A stretch of DNA of 64,000 nucleotides from Hymenobacter puniceus (GCF_014333525.1 NZ_JACSCX010000006.1:221931-285930); one strand, 5' to 3'; counted from the stretch's first letter, positions 7,106 to 14,957 are shown. A program made the numbers and translations. The notes: generated from the sequence alone by a model not told the origin.

Positions 7106-8554
7106 TTACACCACCTTCACCTTCTCCTCAAACGCCTTATCCGTCACCTCATAGAACAGCTCCAGCAGCTTGCGGAAGTTGTCGGGTTCCTGGATGGACT
7201 TCTCGGTTTTGTTAAGGTTGTCGAGCAGGTAGTTGTGGCTGAGGCCCTTGTTGAAGAAGTCGTTCCACTTCTTTTCCACCGGCTTGCCCAGAATCATGGC
7301 GTTGAAATCGTCAGTCTGTAGGTCGAAGGGGCGGAAGGCGCGGCGGTTCTGGGCCAGCTCCTGCAGCCACTGGTCGGCACCCAAGTCCTGGCCATGCAGG
7401 AAGGTATTCAGCTCCCGGAAGATGGGCTCGTTGCGCATGGCGTAGTCGAGCTTCAGGTTGTCGGCGTAGGGCGCTTTGTCGGTGGGCAGGTGCTGCTTGT
7501 GGTAGCGCGTGAAGTACAGGAACTGCGTGAGCTGCTTGGCTATGATTTCGCGCGACTCATCGGGCAGGTGGCTGAACTGGATTTCCGGCGCGTCGGTGCC
7601 CAGACCGTACTCGTGGAAGTGCGGACCGCCGGTGCGCAGCTCGGCGGGCGAGTAGCGCATGAAATCCACGATGCTCAGGGCCGCCAGCAGCTCAATTACG
7701 TGGGCCTTGTTCTTCTGCTGGGTGCCACCAGGCTGGTTTTCGTAGGGCGTATCGGGCGTGTCAGCGAGGTAGTACAGCGCGTCGAGGCCCTGCAGGTTGT
7801 GCTCGTAGTAGCTGAGCGCCGCCTTGGTTTTCGTGAGGAAGTTATTGGAGTCGATGACAGCATTATCCTCGCTCTGGAGGGCGAAGTAGGGCATCACGGT
7901 CACGGCGCCGGTGGGCGCGTCGCGGAGGTAGCGGGCATTGCTTAGGCGGGTGTTCGAGTCCTTGAGGTTCTTGAGCATCAGCGGGAAGCCCGCCGCGCCC
8001 GTACCGCCGAAGATGCTCGACACAAAGAATACCCGGTCGCCATCCTGGAAGTTATCGGCGAAAAACCGCATTTCCGGGCTTTCCACCAGCTTGTTCAGCA
8101 CGATACTGCCCACGTTGGGCGAGCCGCGGAAGCCAATGGTGAGCGGGCTTTCCAGGTTGTCCTGGGTGAACAGCAAGTCCACCAGTCCTTTCGAGTCCAC
8201 GCTCAGACCGTCGTAGCTCAGGTACTGCCGGAAGCTCTGGTTGATGCCGCCGAAATCGAAGATGAAAGTGTCCTTCACCGAACCGTTCACGTCCTGCGAA
8301 ATACCGCTCAGCGTGCTGATATCAGTCTTGAAGAAGCCTTCTTCGCGGGGACCGAGGCGCTTGTAGATCTGCTGGTAGCTCTGTAGCAGCTGCACCGTGC
8401 GGTTCATGTCGCCGTTGTGCGCGTCGGGGTCGATGATGATGGGCACCACCCGGTCGCAGTTGGGCAGGTCCACGCCCGCGGCCAGCAGCATCGTGAGCGA
8501 GCGAATCACGCGGGAACCCGTGCCGCCAATGCCGAATAAAAAGAGTTTAGCCAT
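7106..8554 (-). CDS. Tubulin/FtsZ-like GTPase family protein
   Basis: 482 aa, soluble. The N-terminus MAKLFLFGIGGTGSRV has the glycine-rich first-strand loop (residues 8-14) of the tubulin/FtsZ superfamily. DRVVPIIIDPDAHN fits the second strand. The superfamily signature loop is SSIFGGTGAAGFP (GGTGAAG at 183-189), equivalent to the GGGTGTG motif that contacts the nucleotide phosphates. Downstream, SEDNAVIDSNNFLTKTKAAL is compatible with the nucleotide-binding N/D region. I do not see a classical catalytic T7 loop of FtsZ, so polymer-stimulated hydrolysis is uncertain. It resembles the tubulin-like families found in bacterial operons rather than the housekeeping FtsZ. It starts 29 bp after the stop of the 151-aa gene and precedes the actin-like gene, so both cytoskeletal folds are probably co-expressed. 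Confidence 0.85.
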   Translation of the reverse strand: MAKLFLFGIGGTGSRVIRSLTMLLAAGVDLPNCDRVVPIIIDPDAHNGDMNRTVQLLQSYQQIYKRLGPREEGFFKTDISTLSGISQDVNGSVKDTFIFDFGGINQSFRQYLSYDGLSVDSKGLVDLLFTQDNLESPLTIGFRGSPNVGSIVLNKLVESPEMRFFADNFQDGDRVFFVSSIFGGTGAAGFPLMLKNLKDSNTRLSNARYLRDAPTGAVTVMPYFALQSEDNAVIDSNNFLTKTKAALSYYEHNLQGLDALYYLADTPDTPYENQPGGTQQKNKAHVIELLAALSIVDFMRYSPAELRTGGPHFHEYGLGTDAPEIQFSHLPDESREIIAKQLTQFLYFTRYHKQHLPTDKAPYADNLKLDYAMRNEPIFRELNTFLHGQDLGADQWLQELAQNRRAFRPFDLQTDDFNAMILGKPVEKKWNDFFNKGLSHNYLLDNLNKTEKSIQEPDNFRKLLELFYEVTDKAFEEKVKVV

Positions 8555-8583
8555 GTATGTTCGTTTTTAAAGTCTGCAGTGCA

Positions 8584-9039
8584 TTAACCTTCTATTGATT
8601 CGTCATCCTCGAAGTTGTAAATAGCTCCGTTTAGAACCATGTATAGGTCTCCAAAATGACGCGCCTGGTGCACAAGTAAGGTCAGATGTTCAGGCTCAAT
8701 AAATTGGGTCATCACATCGTCATCTGCTTTAATACAGCGCTTAACCTGGTCTTTCAACTCTTCGAAGCAATAGTTCCCGATTAGATACCACTCGTTTTCT
8801 ACAGGAATCCTACCCCAATAGAAGTAGGAAAGCAACTTTTGCCATCTACTGAAACTTCTCTTCAGCTTCAGCCTGGTTCTGTATTTTCTCCCGGAGGCAT
8901 CAAAGTATAGTTCCGGTTTTTGTTGAGAGTCATAGTAGCCTGTTAAGCTGCAGTAACCCAAATCCTGCGGTTCCTCTACCAGATAGCAATAGGGTTTAGC
9001 TTCCTGCTGCAGACATAGTAGAGGAAAGGCTGGAGGCAT
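8584..9039 (-). CDS. Small low-GC hypothetical protein inside the cytoskeletal cluster
   Basis: 151 aa, not recognised. No clear signal peptide. It is rich in aromatic residues (YCYLVEEP, LLSYFYWGRIPVENEW, WYLIGNYCFEEL) and ends with an acidic tail (NFEDDESIEG). The middle (RKYRTRLKLKRSFSRWQK) is strongly basic. Base composition is clearly more AT-rich than the flanking genes, which suggests separate ancestry. It starts 7 bp after the stop of the 3-TM gene and ends 29 bp before the tubulin-like start, so it appears co-transcribed. Unlike the gene at 2910-3293, I see no inverted repeats around it. It could be an accessory or specificity factor; no function can be assigned. Confidence 0.6.
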   Translation of the reverse strand: MPPAFPLLCLQQEAKPYCYLVEEPQDLGYCSLTGYYDSQQKPELYFDASGRKYRTRLKLKRSFSRWQKLLSYFYWGRIPVENEWYLIGNYCFEELKDQVKRCIKADDDVMTQFIEPEHLTLLVHQARHFGDLYMVLNGAIYNFEDDESIEG

Positions 9040-9046
9040 ACTCGTT

Positions 9047-9439
9047 CTAGAAAGGCGTGGTGCTGGCGTTGGTGGAGCCTTTGCGCAGAATCACAGAGAA
9101 CAGGAAAAACCAGAACATGCTCAGAATGGCGTTCCAGGTGGCCAGCCAGTAGATGTAGCTGTGGTCGGTGACCTGCTGAGCGTTGGTCTGCCAGATGGTC
9201 ACGAGGAAGGCAATCAGCGCATTCAAACCCAGGAAAATAGCCCAATGGCGGCCTTTGTTGAAGGTGGCCACGCCCAGGGCGCGGTTGATGACGTAGTAGA
9301 ACAGCACCACCAGCCCCAGCGAAATGCCCAGGTTGAGCAGACCAATGTTGGGGAAAATGACGTCGCGGTAAACGGGGGTGTCGGCGGGTGGTTGCGGGGC
9401 GCCGATGAGTTCGTAGATGGAGCGGAAGAGTGCTTTCAT
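9047..9439 (-). CDS. Small three-helix membrane protein of the cytoskeletal cluster
   Basis: 130 aa from the ATG at 9437-9439. An upstream in-frame extension is possible, but it would run through a palindromic repeat. Hydrophobic segments are at about 33-52 (LLNLGISLGLVVLFYYVI), 66-84 (HWAIFLGLNALIAFLVTIW) and 98-116 (YWLATWNAILSMFWFFLFSV). The N-terminus (MKALFRSIYELIGAPQPP) looks amphipathic. Family not recognised. It lies between the vWA-like lipoprotein gene and the 151-aa gene on the same strand, so it may be an inner-membrane part of the same machine. Confidence 0.7.
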   Translation of the reverse strand: MKALFRSIYELIGAPQPPADTPVYRDVIFPNIGLLNLGISLGLVVLFYYVINRALGVATFNKGRHWAIFLGLNALIAFLVTIWQTNAQQVTDHSYIYWLATWNAILSMFWFFLFSVILRKGSTNASTTPF

Positions 9440-9451
9440 GGAAAGGAGTAG

Positions 9452-9470
9452 CGCGAAGTCCTGCTTCGCG
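9452..9470. repeat. Palindrome CGCGAAG-tcctg-CTTCGCG
   Basis: Perfect 7-bp arms with a 5-bp loop, 12 bp upstream of the 3-TM protein start on the minus strand. It belongs to the palindrome-rich spacer upstream of that gene. Confidence 0.55.
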
Positions 9471-9505
9471 AGTGGTGAAACGATTATTCGGAAGCGAAAT
9501 TGTAG

Positions 9506-9609
9506 CACCAAGCTTCTGCTTGGTGAATCGTTGTGGCCGTTGAACGACTATCGTGCCAAAGCAGGCCACGCGCGGGTCGTTTAACGGGTCACCAAGCTGG
9601 AGCTTGGTG
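9506..9609. repeat. REP-like composite palindrome, family C
   Basis: Two palindromes, CACCAAGC-ttct-GCTTGGTG (9506-9525) and CACCAAGC-tgga-GCTTGGTG (9590-9609), bound a ~65-bp centre. This layout and total length (104 bp) match family A. The right end abuts the stop codon of the vWA-like lipoprotein gene. Confidence 0.75.
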
Positions 9610-10992
9610 TTACTCGCCGGGCTGCACGGTCAGGGGCAGTTCGAACACCGGGCGCTTCTCCCCTGCCGTTTGCGGCTCCAGGCCATCGAGCAGACTACTG
9701 AGGGCGAAGGTTTTGGGCGCGGGTGTGGCGTCGTTGCGGGTGGTCCACTGGGCTACCCAGGCGGGGCGCTGGTCCTGCAGACGCAGCACCAGCGGGCGGG
9801 CCGCTTTGGGCGCTTTGGTGAGGCGGATTTTGGCGAAGTGCGTGAATTTATTTTCCAGACCGCTGCTGGCACGGGTCTGCTCGGAAGCAGCCTGCACGTC
9901 GAGCAGCCTAGCGTCGGTGTCCACGCCTTTCAGGCTCAGGTTCTGCTTCAGATACGCCACGTCGCGGTACTGGCCGGGCAAACCTTTCAAATCCAGACCT
10001 ACCACAAATTCCACCGGCTGCTGAGCCGATGCTTCCGATACGGCCACTACGCGGTAGGCGTCGGCAGTGCGCTTGCTGGCGCCGGCGTCGCCGTAGTACC
10101 AGCTGCCCTTGTTTTGAAACTTGCTCAGCAGCGAGTATGCCGGCCGCGGATACGTGACGCCGAAGTGCGCCTGCTTAGCAGGCTGCTGTTCCAGCAGCGT
10201 GGCATCGAAGCGGCGCACGGCATCGGCGGGGCCCAGCACCCAGATGTAGTACGGAATTTCAGTATCGCAGCAGTTGGTTTTCTTGCCGGCCGCCTTCAGG
10301 GCCGGATAGTAAGTACCGCGGAAGTCCGACGTGTAGCCATACACCGACACGGCCAGATCCTGCTGCGCGCCGTTGCGCTGCAAGGCGTCGGTGATGTCGG
10401 TTTTGATGTAGGGAATGGCTCCGGCGTTTTTCGGCGAGTAGATGAAGTCGGAAATCAGCACGCTCACGGTGCCAGGCTGGTAGTAGCGCGTCATCAGCGT
10501 ATCGAGCACGGCGGGCAGCTCGGTGCTTTTGGCCGGCTGCTGAATACCGCTGCGCACTGTCCCCGAAATGCCCTGGTACGTATCGGCGTAGGGCTTCTCC
10601 TTGATGCGGAAAAACGCCTTTTTCCGGGCGGCCGACGTCCGGTTGATTTCGGACAGCAGCTGCGCCACGTGCTGTTGAAACTTGGTATTCTCACCACTGG
10701 CGCCGGCGCGGGGCATAAAGCCCTCCATCGAGCCCGATACCTCCAGAAACACGTTCACGGCCTGCAGCGGCTGGGTAACGGCATCACTCACCACGTCTGA
10801 CGCTTCCTCTGGAGCCTCAACTCCAGGCATTTCCGTCGGCCGCACGGCGTCGGGCATTTCGACCTTGGGTTTTTCGGTGGTGGCAGCCGTTTCCTCTCCC
10901 TTCATATCGGAGCGGGAGTAGCAGCCGGGCAGCAGCAGAAGTGTCAGGCCCAAGGCGGGCAGCAGGCGGGAAAGATAGGTCGGGTGTGGCAT
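9610..10992 (-). CDS. Lipoprotein with von Willebrand factor A-like domain, degenerate MIDAS
   Basis: 460 aa from the ATG at 10990-10992; the frame is open further upstream but runs into a repeat. The signal peptide ends in LLLLPGC, a lipobox with Cys24 as the lipidated residue. A Glu/Pro/Thr-rich linker (about 30-75) follows. Then VNVFLEVSGSMEGFM (about 79-93) matches the start of a vWA domain, where the metal-binding DxSxS motif reads E84-V-S-G-S. VSVLISDFIYSPKN later fits the second half of the vWA fold. The C-terminal ~200 residues are beta-type. It is probably anchored in a membrane facing the periplasm. It is the first gene of the minus-strand cluster and may be the envelope-side or ligand-binding component. 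Confidence 0.75.
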   Translation of the reverse strand: MPHPTYLSRLLPALGLTLLLLPGCYSRSDMKGEETAATTEKPKVEMPDAVRPTEMPGVEAPEEASDVVSDAVTQPLQAVNVFLEVSGSMEGFMPRAGASGENTKFQQHVAQLLSEINRTSAARKKAFFRIKEKPYADTYQGISGTVRSGIQQPAKSTELPAVLDTLMTRYYQPGTVSVLISDFIYSPKNAGAIPYIKTDITDALQRNGAQQDLAVSVYGYTSDFRGTYYPALKAAGKKTNCCDTEIPYYIWVLGPADAVRRFDATLLEQQPAKQAHFGVTYPRPAYSLLSKFQNKGSWYYGDAGASKRTADAYRVVAVSEASAQQPVEFVVGLDLKGLPGQYRDVAYLKQNLSLKGVDTDARLLDVQAASEQTRASSGLENKFTHFAKIRLTKAPKAARPLVLRLQDQRPAWVAQWTTRNDATPAPKTFALSSLLDGLEPQTAGEKRPVFELPLTVQPGE

Positions 10993-11032
10993 CGGGCTAA
11001 AGTAACGACAATCTGCCCTCGGCGGATACATT

Positions 11033-11138
11033 CGTCTGTCATCCTGAGCAGAGTGAAGGATCCTGTCACGCCAGAACAAACCGTTCAACGATAATTCAAA
11101 CATGACAGGATCCTTCGCTCCGCTCAGGATGACAGACG
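11033..11138. repeat. REP-like palindromic element, family A copy 2
   Basis: Perfect 17-bp outer arms CGTCTGTCATCCTGAGC (11033-11049) and its complement (11122-11138). Inner 14-bp arms GAAGGATCCTGTCA and TGACAGGATCCTTC also pair. The centre has CAGAACAA as in copy 1. It lies between the nucleotidyltransferase stop and the vWA-like lipoprotein start. Confidence 0.85.
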
Positions 11139-11139
11139 T

Positions 11140-12141
11140 TTAACTATAGTCTATTTCCGTGTTGTCGCCGATGTTGAGGCTGTGGCGGGTGCCTTTGAAC
11201 AGGGCATCGGAGCCCACGATACAGTCGTGCATCACGGCCGAGCGCAGCTCTGAATAAGAGCCGATGATGGACTCGCTCAGGATGGTGTTCTTCACGATGG
11301 TCCGGTCGCCGATGGCCACGTTGGGGCCGATGATGGAGCCGGAAATCTGGCAGTCCTTGCCGATGCTGACGGGCGGAATGATGATGGTATCAGGAAACTC
11401 CGGAAACTCCCGGCGCTTGAGAAACTCGGGGCGGTTGAGCAGGCGAGCGTTGGCTTCGAGCAGGCTTTCTTTACGGCCGCAGTCAAACCAGTTGTCCACG
11501 GGCACAGTGGTCATGGCCGCGCCATCCTGGATCATAAGCATGAGCGCATCGGTTAGCTGAAACTCGCCGTGGGTACGCTGATCTTGGTCGATGATGCGCT
11601 CTAAGGCCGAGGCCAGCCAATCGGGGTTGGCAATCTTGTAGAGCCCCACCAGCGCATAGTTCGACTTCGGAATGCGCGGCTTCTCCACCACTTTCGTCAC
11701 GCGGCCACCGGCCCCGGTTTCCACCAGCCCAAACAACGAAGGCGTCTTTACTTCTTTCACGGCCAGCACATTGCCATCCATCTGCATCATGGCTGGCAGG
11801 TCGATATCCACGATGGTGTCGCCGAGCAGAATCAGAATGCCATCCTGCTCGTAGCGGAACTGCTCACGGGCCAGCCACAGCGCATGGGCAATGCCTTCGC
11901 GCGGCTCCTGCACCACAAACGAAGCCCGCAGCTGCGGATACTGCCGTCGCACATAGCTTTCAATCTTTTCGCCGAGGTAGCCGATAATGAAGACAAATTC
12001 CTCGATACCAGCCACGCTTAGCCGGTCGATGATGTGACCCAGAATGGTGTTGCCGGCAACCGGAACCAGGGATTTGGGCTGCGTATGCGTGTGCGGGCGC
12101 AGGCGCGACCCAATGCCCGCGACGGGAATAATGGCTTTCAT
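11140..12141 (-). CDS. Sugar-phosphate nucleotidyltransferase (glucose-1-phosphate thymidylyltransferase-like)
   Basis: 333 aa, cytoplasmic. The N-terminus MKAIIPVAGIGSRLRPHTHT followed by QPKSLVPVAG is the nucleotide-binding signature of the nucleotidyl transferase family (GxGxRLxPxT...PK). ILLGDTIVDIDLP holds the metal-binding Asp. Family members form an NDP-sugar from NTP and a sugar 1-phosphate. The last ~90 residues (from about 245) contain hexapeptide-type repeats (IGKDCQISGSIIGPNVAIGD) forming a left-handed beta-helix, as in GlmU-like and RmlA-long enzymes. The substrate cannot be read from the sequence, and no sugar pathway genes are adjacent. The gene lies upstream of the cytoskeletal cluster on the same strand, separated by REP element A2, and divergent from the LemA operon. 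Confidence 0.85.
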   Translation of the reverse strand: MKAIIPVAGIGSRLRPHTHTQPKSLVPVAGNTILGHIIDRLSVAGIEEFVFIIGYLGEKIESYVRRQYPQLRASFVVQEPREGIAHALWLAREQFRYEQDGILILLGDTIVDIDLPAMMQMDGNVLAVKEVKTPSLFGLVETGAGGRVTKVVEKPRIPKSNYALVGLYKIANPDWLASALERIIDQDQRTHGEFQLTDALMLMIQDGAAMTTVPVDNWFDCGRKESLLEANARLLNRPEFLKRREFPEFPDTIIIPPVSIGKDCQISGSIIGPNVAIGDRTIVKNTILSESIIGSYSELRSAVMHDCIVGSDALFKGTRHSLNIGDNTEIDYS

Positions 12142-12347
12142 GAATTACTGGCGTGGCGTAAGTCCGCAAAATAGCGAATCGATGCGGGAGCAGCGCGCAA
12201 CACAACCGCTGTGGCGCGAATTCGTACTTTGCCGGCAGAAGGCGCGTTGCTTTCGCCGGCCCGGCAGGGTTGCTGGAACCCGCTACCTACAGGACATCAG
12301 GTTCCTTTCGTTTGTTTTCTCTCCCTTCCATTTCTTACCAACTTCCA

Positions 12348-12926
12348 ATGAAACGCTTTCTTCTCTATTTTGCTGGTATCATCCTGCTGCTGTCCCAATC
12401 ATCGTGCGGCTACAATGGCATGGTGGAGCGCGACCAGGCCGTGAAGGCCCAGATTGGTAACGTGCAAAGCGCCTACCAGCGCCGCTCCGACCTGATTCCG
12501 AACCTGGTAAACACCGTGAAGGGTGCCGCCAACTTCGAGAAAACCACCCTCACCGACGTAATTGAAGCCCGCGCCAAAGCAACCAGCGTGCAACTCAACG
12601 CCGACAACCTCACGCCCGAAAACCTGAAGCAGTTTCAGGAGGCGCAGTCACAGGTTAGCGCCGGTTTGGGCCGTTTGCTGGCCGTGTCGGAAAACTATCC
12701 GGAGCTGAAAGCCAACGCCAACTTCCAGGAGCTGCAGGCCCAGATCGAGGGCACGGAAAACCGTATTAACGTGGAGCGCAACAAGCTTAATACGCTGACC
12801 AACGACTACAACGGGTTCATTAAAAGCTTCCCCAACAACATTTTTGCCGGTATGTTCAAATTCTCGGAGAAGCCCTATTTCGAAGCTGACGCCGCTTCGC
12901 AGAAGGCACCGACCGTTCAGTTCTAA
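12348..12926 (+). CDS. lemA: LemA family lipoprotein
   Basis: 192 aa from the ATG at 12348. The open frame extends further upstream, but this start gives a clean lipoprotein signal (LLYFAGIILLLSQSSCG). The core VKAQIGNVQSAYQRRSDLIP followed by NLVNTVKG is the hallmark of LemA, an all-helical membrane-anchored family. ENRINVERNKLNTLTNDYNG and the C-terminal FPNNIFAGMFKF also match the family. The precise function of LemA is unknown. It is often encoded with TPM-domain proteins, as here (13019 and 13477), suggesting a joint envelope role. Confidence 0.93.
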   Translation: MKRFLLYFAGIILLLSQSSCGYNGMVERDQAVKAQIGNVQSAYQRRSDLIPNLVNTVKGAANFEKTTLTDVIEARAKATSVQLNADNLTPENLKQFQEAQSQVSAGLGRLLAVSENYPELKANANFQELQAQIEGTENRINVERNKLNTLTNDYNGFIKSFPNNIFAGMFKFSEKPYFEADAASQKAPTVQF

Positions 12927-12938
12927 TTCACTGGTTTT

Positions 12939-13001
12939 CAGTTGTCGGTTGTTGGTTGTCGGGCCTGCCTGCAGGTTCTTCTGGCTGACAACCGACAACT
13001 G
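12939..13001. repeat. Inverted repeat in the lemA-TPM spacer
   Basis: CAGTTGTCGGTTGT (12939-12952) and ACAACCGACAACTG (12988-13001) are perfect 14-bp arms. There is no T-tract, so it is more likely an mRNA-stabilising or processing hairpin within the operon than a terminator. Confidence 0.6.
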
Positions 13002-13018
13002 CTTACTGCCAACTACCC

Positions 13019-13480
13019 ATGAACAACCCTCTCACCGCAGAGCAGGAAAAGGCCTTGGTAGAGGCTATCCGGCAGGCTGAAATCCTGACCTCAGGCGAAA
13101 TCCGGGTGCACCTGGAAGACCACTGCCCTACGCCCGATCCGCTGGACCGGGCGGCGCAGGTATTTGCCGACCTGAACATGCACAAAACGGCCCAGCGCAA
13201 CGGTGTACTGTTTTATCTGGCCTGGCAGAGCCGGCAGTTTGCTGTCATCGGCGACGCCGGCATCAACGCAGCCGTGCCCGACGACTTCTGGGAAACTACC
13301 AAGGAAAACGTGCTGCAGCTGTTCCGGCAGGAAAAGTATGCTGGCGGCCTCGAAAACGGCATCCGCATGGTTGGCGAGCAGCTGCAGCGCTATTTCCCTT
13401 ATAACGCCGCTACCGACCAAAACGAACTCGACGATTCCATTTCCTTTGGTGGTGGCACGCCCCAGCCTCCCCGCAAATGA
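13019..13480 (+). CDS. TPM domain-containing protein (cytoplasmic, no signal peptide)
   Basis: 153 aa. LTAEQEKALVEAIRQAEILT followed by SGEIRVHLEDHC starts the TPM (YgcG/Psb32) fold. RNGVLFYLAWQSRQFAVIGD and INAAVPDDFWE continue it, and RYFPYNAATDQNELDD ends the family region. The fold occurs in putative phosphatases and in thylakoid photosystem II repair factors; its biochemical role in bacteria is uncertain. No export signal or membrane helix is visible, unlike the next gene. Its stop overlaps the next start by 4 bp (ATGA), so the two are translationally coupled in the lemA operon. Confidence 0.9.
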   Translation: MNNPLTAEQEKALVEAIRQAEILTSGEIRVHLEDHCPTPDPLDRAAQVFADLNMHKTAQRNGVLFYLAWQSRQFAVIGDAGINAAVPDDFWETTKENVLQLFRQEKYAGGLENGIRMVGEQLQRYFPYNAATDQNELDDSISFGGGTPQPPRK

Positions 13481-14289
13481 CATACCCTGCTCTATTACGG
13501 TCGCCGCTCTGGCTGCGGCCGCTTCTGGTAGCGCTATTGCTAGCCTTCTGCTCAACTAGCTTCGCGCAGCTGCCACCGCGCCCCAACCCGCCACGCCTCG
13601 TCAATGACTTGGCGGGCATGATGCGGCCCGACGAGGTGCAGGCACTTGAGCAAAAGCTCGTTGCCTACAATGACTCCACCTCGTCGCAGATTGCCGTCGT
13701 GACGGTGCCCACGCTAGGCGACGACGATATTGCCAACTTTGCGCAGCAGCTATATGAAAGCTGGGGCATCGGCCAAAAGAACAACAATAATGGTGTCCTG
13801 ATTCTCATTGCCGAGCAGGAGCGCAAGGCCCGCATTCAGCCCGGCTATGGCTTAGAAGGTGCCATTCCGGATGCGCTGGCCAAGCGGATTATCACCAATA
13901 CCATCGTGCCGGCGTTTCGCGAAAAGCAGTATTATGCCGGTATCGACAGGGCAACTGATCAGCTGATTGCCCTAGCCAAAGGTGAATACAAAGCCGACCA
14001 AACGACTCGTACCCAGCCGCGCTCAAGAGATACCAGCGGCTCGGGCTGGATGTTCTGGCTGATTATCGGGGCCCTGGTACTGTTTATGCTGCTGCGAAAC
14101 CGGGGTGGCGGCGGTGGCAGCGGCCGCAACCGGGGCTTCGGCGGCGGCATGATTCCGCCCATCATTTTCGGCGACTTTAGCGGCGGCCGCGGCACCTTCG
14201 GGGGCGGCGGTGGCTTCGGCGGGGGTGGCGGCTTCGGCGGTTTCGGTGGCGGCAGCAGCGGCGGCGGCGGCGCCTCCGGCGACTGGTAG
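13477..14289 (+). CDS. TPM domain membrane protein with Gly-rich tail (YgcG family)
   Basis: 270 aa. The signal peptide ends near CSTSFAQ. The TPM domain runs about 40-165, starting with RLVNDLAGMMRPDEVQALEQ and including SQIAVVTVPTLGDDDIANFA, KNNNNGVLILIAEQERKARI and GYGLEGAIPDALAKRI. A single membrane helix follows (about 187-205, WMFWLIIGALVLFMLLR), then a long Gly-rich tail ending in GASGDW. The TPM domain is therefore outside the cytoplasm and the Gly-rich tail inside. This architecture is typical of bacterial YgcG proteins. It is the last gene of the lemA operon and is followed by a terminator. Confidence 0.92.
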   Translation: MTYPALLRSPLWLRPLLVALLLAFCSTSFAQLPPRPNPPRLVNDLAGMMRPDEVQALEQKLVAYNDSTSSQIAVVTVPTLGDDDIANFAQQLYESWGIGQKNNNNGVLILIAEQERKARIQPGYGLEGAIPDALAKRIITNTIVPAFREKQYYAGIDRATDQLIALAKGEYKADQTTRTQPRSRDTSGSGWMFWLIIGALVLFMLLRNRGGGGGSGRNRGFGGGMIPPIIFGDFSGGRGTFGGGGGFGGGGGFGGFGGGSSGGGGASGDW

Positions 14290-14319
14290 CCGCACCACAC
14301 AGTGTCTTGAAATTGCAAT

Positions 14320-14350
14320 AAAAAGGCCCGGATGTATTCGGGCCTTTTTT
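14320..14350. terminator. Bidirectional rho-independent terminator
   Basis: AAAAGGCCCG, loop GATGTATT, CGGGCCTTTTTT. A/T tracts on both sides serve both the YgcG gene and the convergent exonuclease gene. Confidence 0.9.
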
Positions 14351-14351
14351 A

Positions 14352-14957
14352 TTACTCTGCCTCCCGTACTTGCTGGTACACAGGCAACTCATAGAACGGC
14401 CGCAGCAGCTGCACCACATCCAGCGCGTCGGCCAGAGCCTGGTGCGCCACCGTGGTATCCTCAAAACCTGCGCGGGCCTTGCAGATTTGCATGGTGGGCA
14501 GGCGGGTGTCTTTGCGCCAGTTGAGATAGAACGCGGCCGGGTCGAGCATGGCCGGCTCGGCCCGCACCAGGCGGCCGTAGCCGGGCAACTGGCGCAGAAA
14601 GCCCAGATCAAACGACGCAATGTTTTTGCCGGCCATCGTCACGGCCACGCAGTCTTTTTTATCAACTTTAAAGCCCTGGGCCAGCAGAAATTCCCGCAGT
14701 TGGGGTAGCAGCTCGTCGGGGGTGCACAGCTCGGGGTTAGGCTCTTTGCGGGCCAGTTCCTGTAGCAATCCGGCATTGAGGGCCAGTGCCCCAGCCGTAC
14801 CCACCAGTTCCGGGTGCCGCACTACCCGCCGGAACGCCGGCAGCTCGTTTAGCGGCAGCAGGTGCCGGGTGTCTTCCACCACGGCGGCCAACTCCAGAAT
14901 CTGGTGCCGCTCGGGGTTGCCGCCGGTGGTTTCAAGGTCGAGGGAGATGTAGCGCAT
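14352..14957 (-). CDS. DnaQ-like 3'-5' exonuclease (DEDDh)
   Basis: 201 aa, cytoplasmic. Exo I is ISLDLETTGGNPERHQILEL (DxE). Exo II includes MAGKNIASFDLGFLRQL (Asp). Exo III is TTVAHQALADALDVVQLLRP (His then Asp). All four DEDDh metal ligands are present, so an active exonuclease on DNA or RNA is expected. The length is close to oligoribonuclease/RNase T-type stand-alone proteins rather than the proofreading subunit of PolC. It is transcribed alone, convergent with the LemA operon. Substrate unknown. Confidence 0.9.
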   Translation of the reverse strand: MRYISLDLETTGGNPERHQILELAAVVEDTRHLLPLNELPAFRRVVRHPELVGTAGALALNAGLLQELARKEPNPELCTPDELLPQLREFLLAQGFKVDKKDCVAVTMAGKNIASFDLGFLRQLPGYGRLVRAEPAMLDPAAFYLNWRKDTRLPTMQICKARAGFEDTTVAHQALADALDVVQLLRPFYELPVYQQVREAE

